64,000 nt of DNA from the NCBI GenBank assembly GCA_965198025.1, contig OZ240237.1, positions 1,860,001 to 1,924,000 of the forward strand, given 5' to 3'. The position numbers were made by a program, and so were the translations under genes. Under the pieces are notes generated by a model. It ran no database searches. It saw nothing but the letters and a program-made list of their open reading frames with translations, and was not told the origin of the DNA. Below, one piece after another: positions 63,125-64,000 of the stretch (positions within the stretch are counted from its first letter, which is position 1; every line of letters starts with the position of its first letter). The stretch is from CAYWWM01 sp965198025. GTDB lineage: Bacteria > Acidobacteriota > Terriglobia > 2-12-FULL-54-10.

Positions 63125-64000
63125 ATGGCCATGAAGCGTCTCCGCTGTCCCAACCCGCAGTGTCCCAGTAAGAAATCCGCAGCCAAAATCACTATTCGCT
63201 ATGGTTTCTATCGTACCCGGTGGGGCCGCCGTTGCCGTTTCCGTTGCACCGGTTGCGACAAAACCTTCTGCCGGAACCGTGGCACGGTTTATCATCGACT
63301 TCAACACCGACGAGCGACCTTCGACGAGGTTGCGGCTCTCAGTGTCGAAGGAGTGAATAAATCCTCGATTGCCCGGGTCAAGCAACTCGCCTGGAACACG
63401 GTGGATCTCTGGCTGGAAAAGGCTGCTGCCTCGTGTCGTCGATTCAACGATCGAAGGATCACCGGACCTGAGGTCACAGAACTGCAGGCCGATGAGATTC
63501 GCACAATAGTGGGCGGCAAGGAACAGCCGATGTGGGTCTTTGTTTCGATCGACGTCTGGTCTCGCCTTTGGCCTGCGACCATCGTAGGAAGACGGAGCTA
63601 CCGAAACACGCTCGGTTTGTTTCGAGATATTTCTAGCCGAATGAAACTCGAAAGAATTCCTCTGATCACCACGGACGGATTCGAGTTTTACCAAAACGTC
63701 GTCCGGCGCGTTTTGGGTGCAGCTTGTCTGTACGGCCAAGTCCTCAAGACGCGGAGGAACGATCGCGTTATCAAAGTGGAGCGGAGGCGCCGCATTGGTG
63801 CAGGCTGGAGGTGGGAACAGGCATGGCGCGACTCCGAGGATTCGGTGAAACTGAACACTTCCTACATCGAACGATTAAACCTGACCATCCGGCTACGGCT
63901 CAGGTTTCTTGCATCGTCGAACCCTCAGTCACGCTCGGCAAACGCAGCGGCTGGATGATCATCTGGAGTTGCTACTATGCCATTACAACTTCCTCAGGCC
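63125..64000 (+). pseudogene. IS1-like transposase, frameshifted and cut by the right edge
   Basis: The ATG at 63125 opens a zinc-finger part (RLRCPNPQCPSKKSAAKITI, RCTGCDKTFCRNRGTVYHRL), a helix-turn-helix (GVNKSSIARVKQLAWNTVDL), and the DDE parts (ELQADEIRTIVGGKEQPMWV; LITTDGFEFYQNVVRRV; NTSYIERLNLTIR). The frame stops at 63958, but RLDDHLELLLCHYNFLRP continues in another frame to the edge, so one base is lost or gained near 63945. The gene runs on beyond the window. Inactive unless the shift is an error or programmed. Confidence 0.8.

Overview
The window looks like chromosomal DNA of a GC-rich Gram-negative bacterium, most likely an acidobacterium. The reasons are a complete Tol-Pal envelope locus, LptF/LptG permeases, a TonB-dependent receptor with a carboxypeptidase-like N-terminal domain, PQQ-type propeller enzymes and an acidobacterial style of secreted small proteins. 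Taxonomy is inferred from gene content only.

Layout. 1-9072: left-edge PQQ dehydrogenase, proline genes proBA, tRNA-Arg(CCG), two small secreted proteins, a large exported amidohydrolase, a PQQ-like propeller protein and a TPR protein. 9105-15437: a textbook translation/transcription operon rimP-nusA-infB-ylxP-rbfA-truB, driven by a good sigma70-type promoter, with an intrinsic-terminator hairpin sitting between the promoter and rimP (possible attenuator). 15566-17084: guaB with its own promoter. 17085-21965: a decay zone holding an IS1595-family transposase relic, repeats, and a wrecked type III restriction-modification locus (mod, small gene, res). 21966-31463: mfd, then tolQ-tolR-tonB/tolA-like-tolB-pal-cpoB, then rpsT with a strong promoter. 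31587-40728: a MEMO-family protein, an IPT/NHL protein, cinA, thpR, gpsA, a zinc-ribbon membrane protein, a single polypeptide that fuses LptF and LptG, and a TrpD-like protein with altered PRPP-loop residues.

40664-44300: a two-gene secreted/outer-membrane cassette lies between two 218-bp direct repeats; its right junction carries a 53-bp piece of the carboxylate-amine ligase gene found 7 kb away. 44429-54440: downstream of tRNA-Ser(GCT) lies an island-like stretch with a frameshifted TonB-dependent receptor, an intact YbdK-type ligase, a large OmpA/PKD outer-membrane protein, and relics of mobile and defence genes: two integrase C-termini, a Csb1/Cas7-like N-terminus, an Abi_C domain and a DNA-methylase core. 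54442-64000: exported amidohydrolase-like lipoprotein, ornithine-cyclodeaminase-family enzyme next to aceE, a degenerate IS6 element, an exported single-haem/Vgb-like propeller protein with a strong terminator, REP-like palindromes and a frameshifted IS1-like transposase at the right edge.

The core genes look healthy and ordered. Novelty candidates lie in the rimP leader, the LptF-LptG fusion, the TrpD-like paralogue, the Ig-domain Pal, and above all the mosaic of repeats and dead defence genes. No intact undescribed system was demonstrated from sequence alone.
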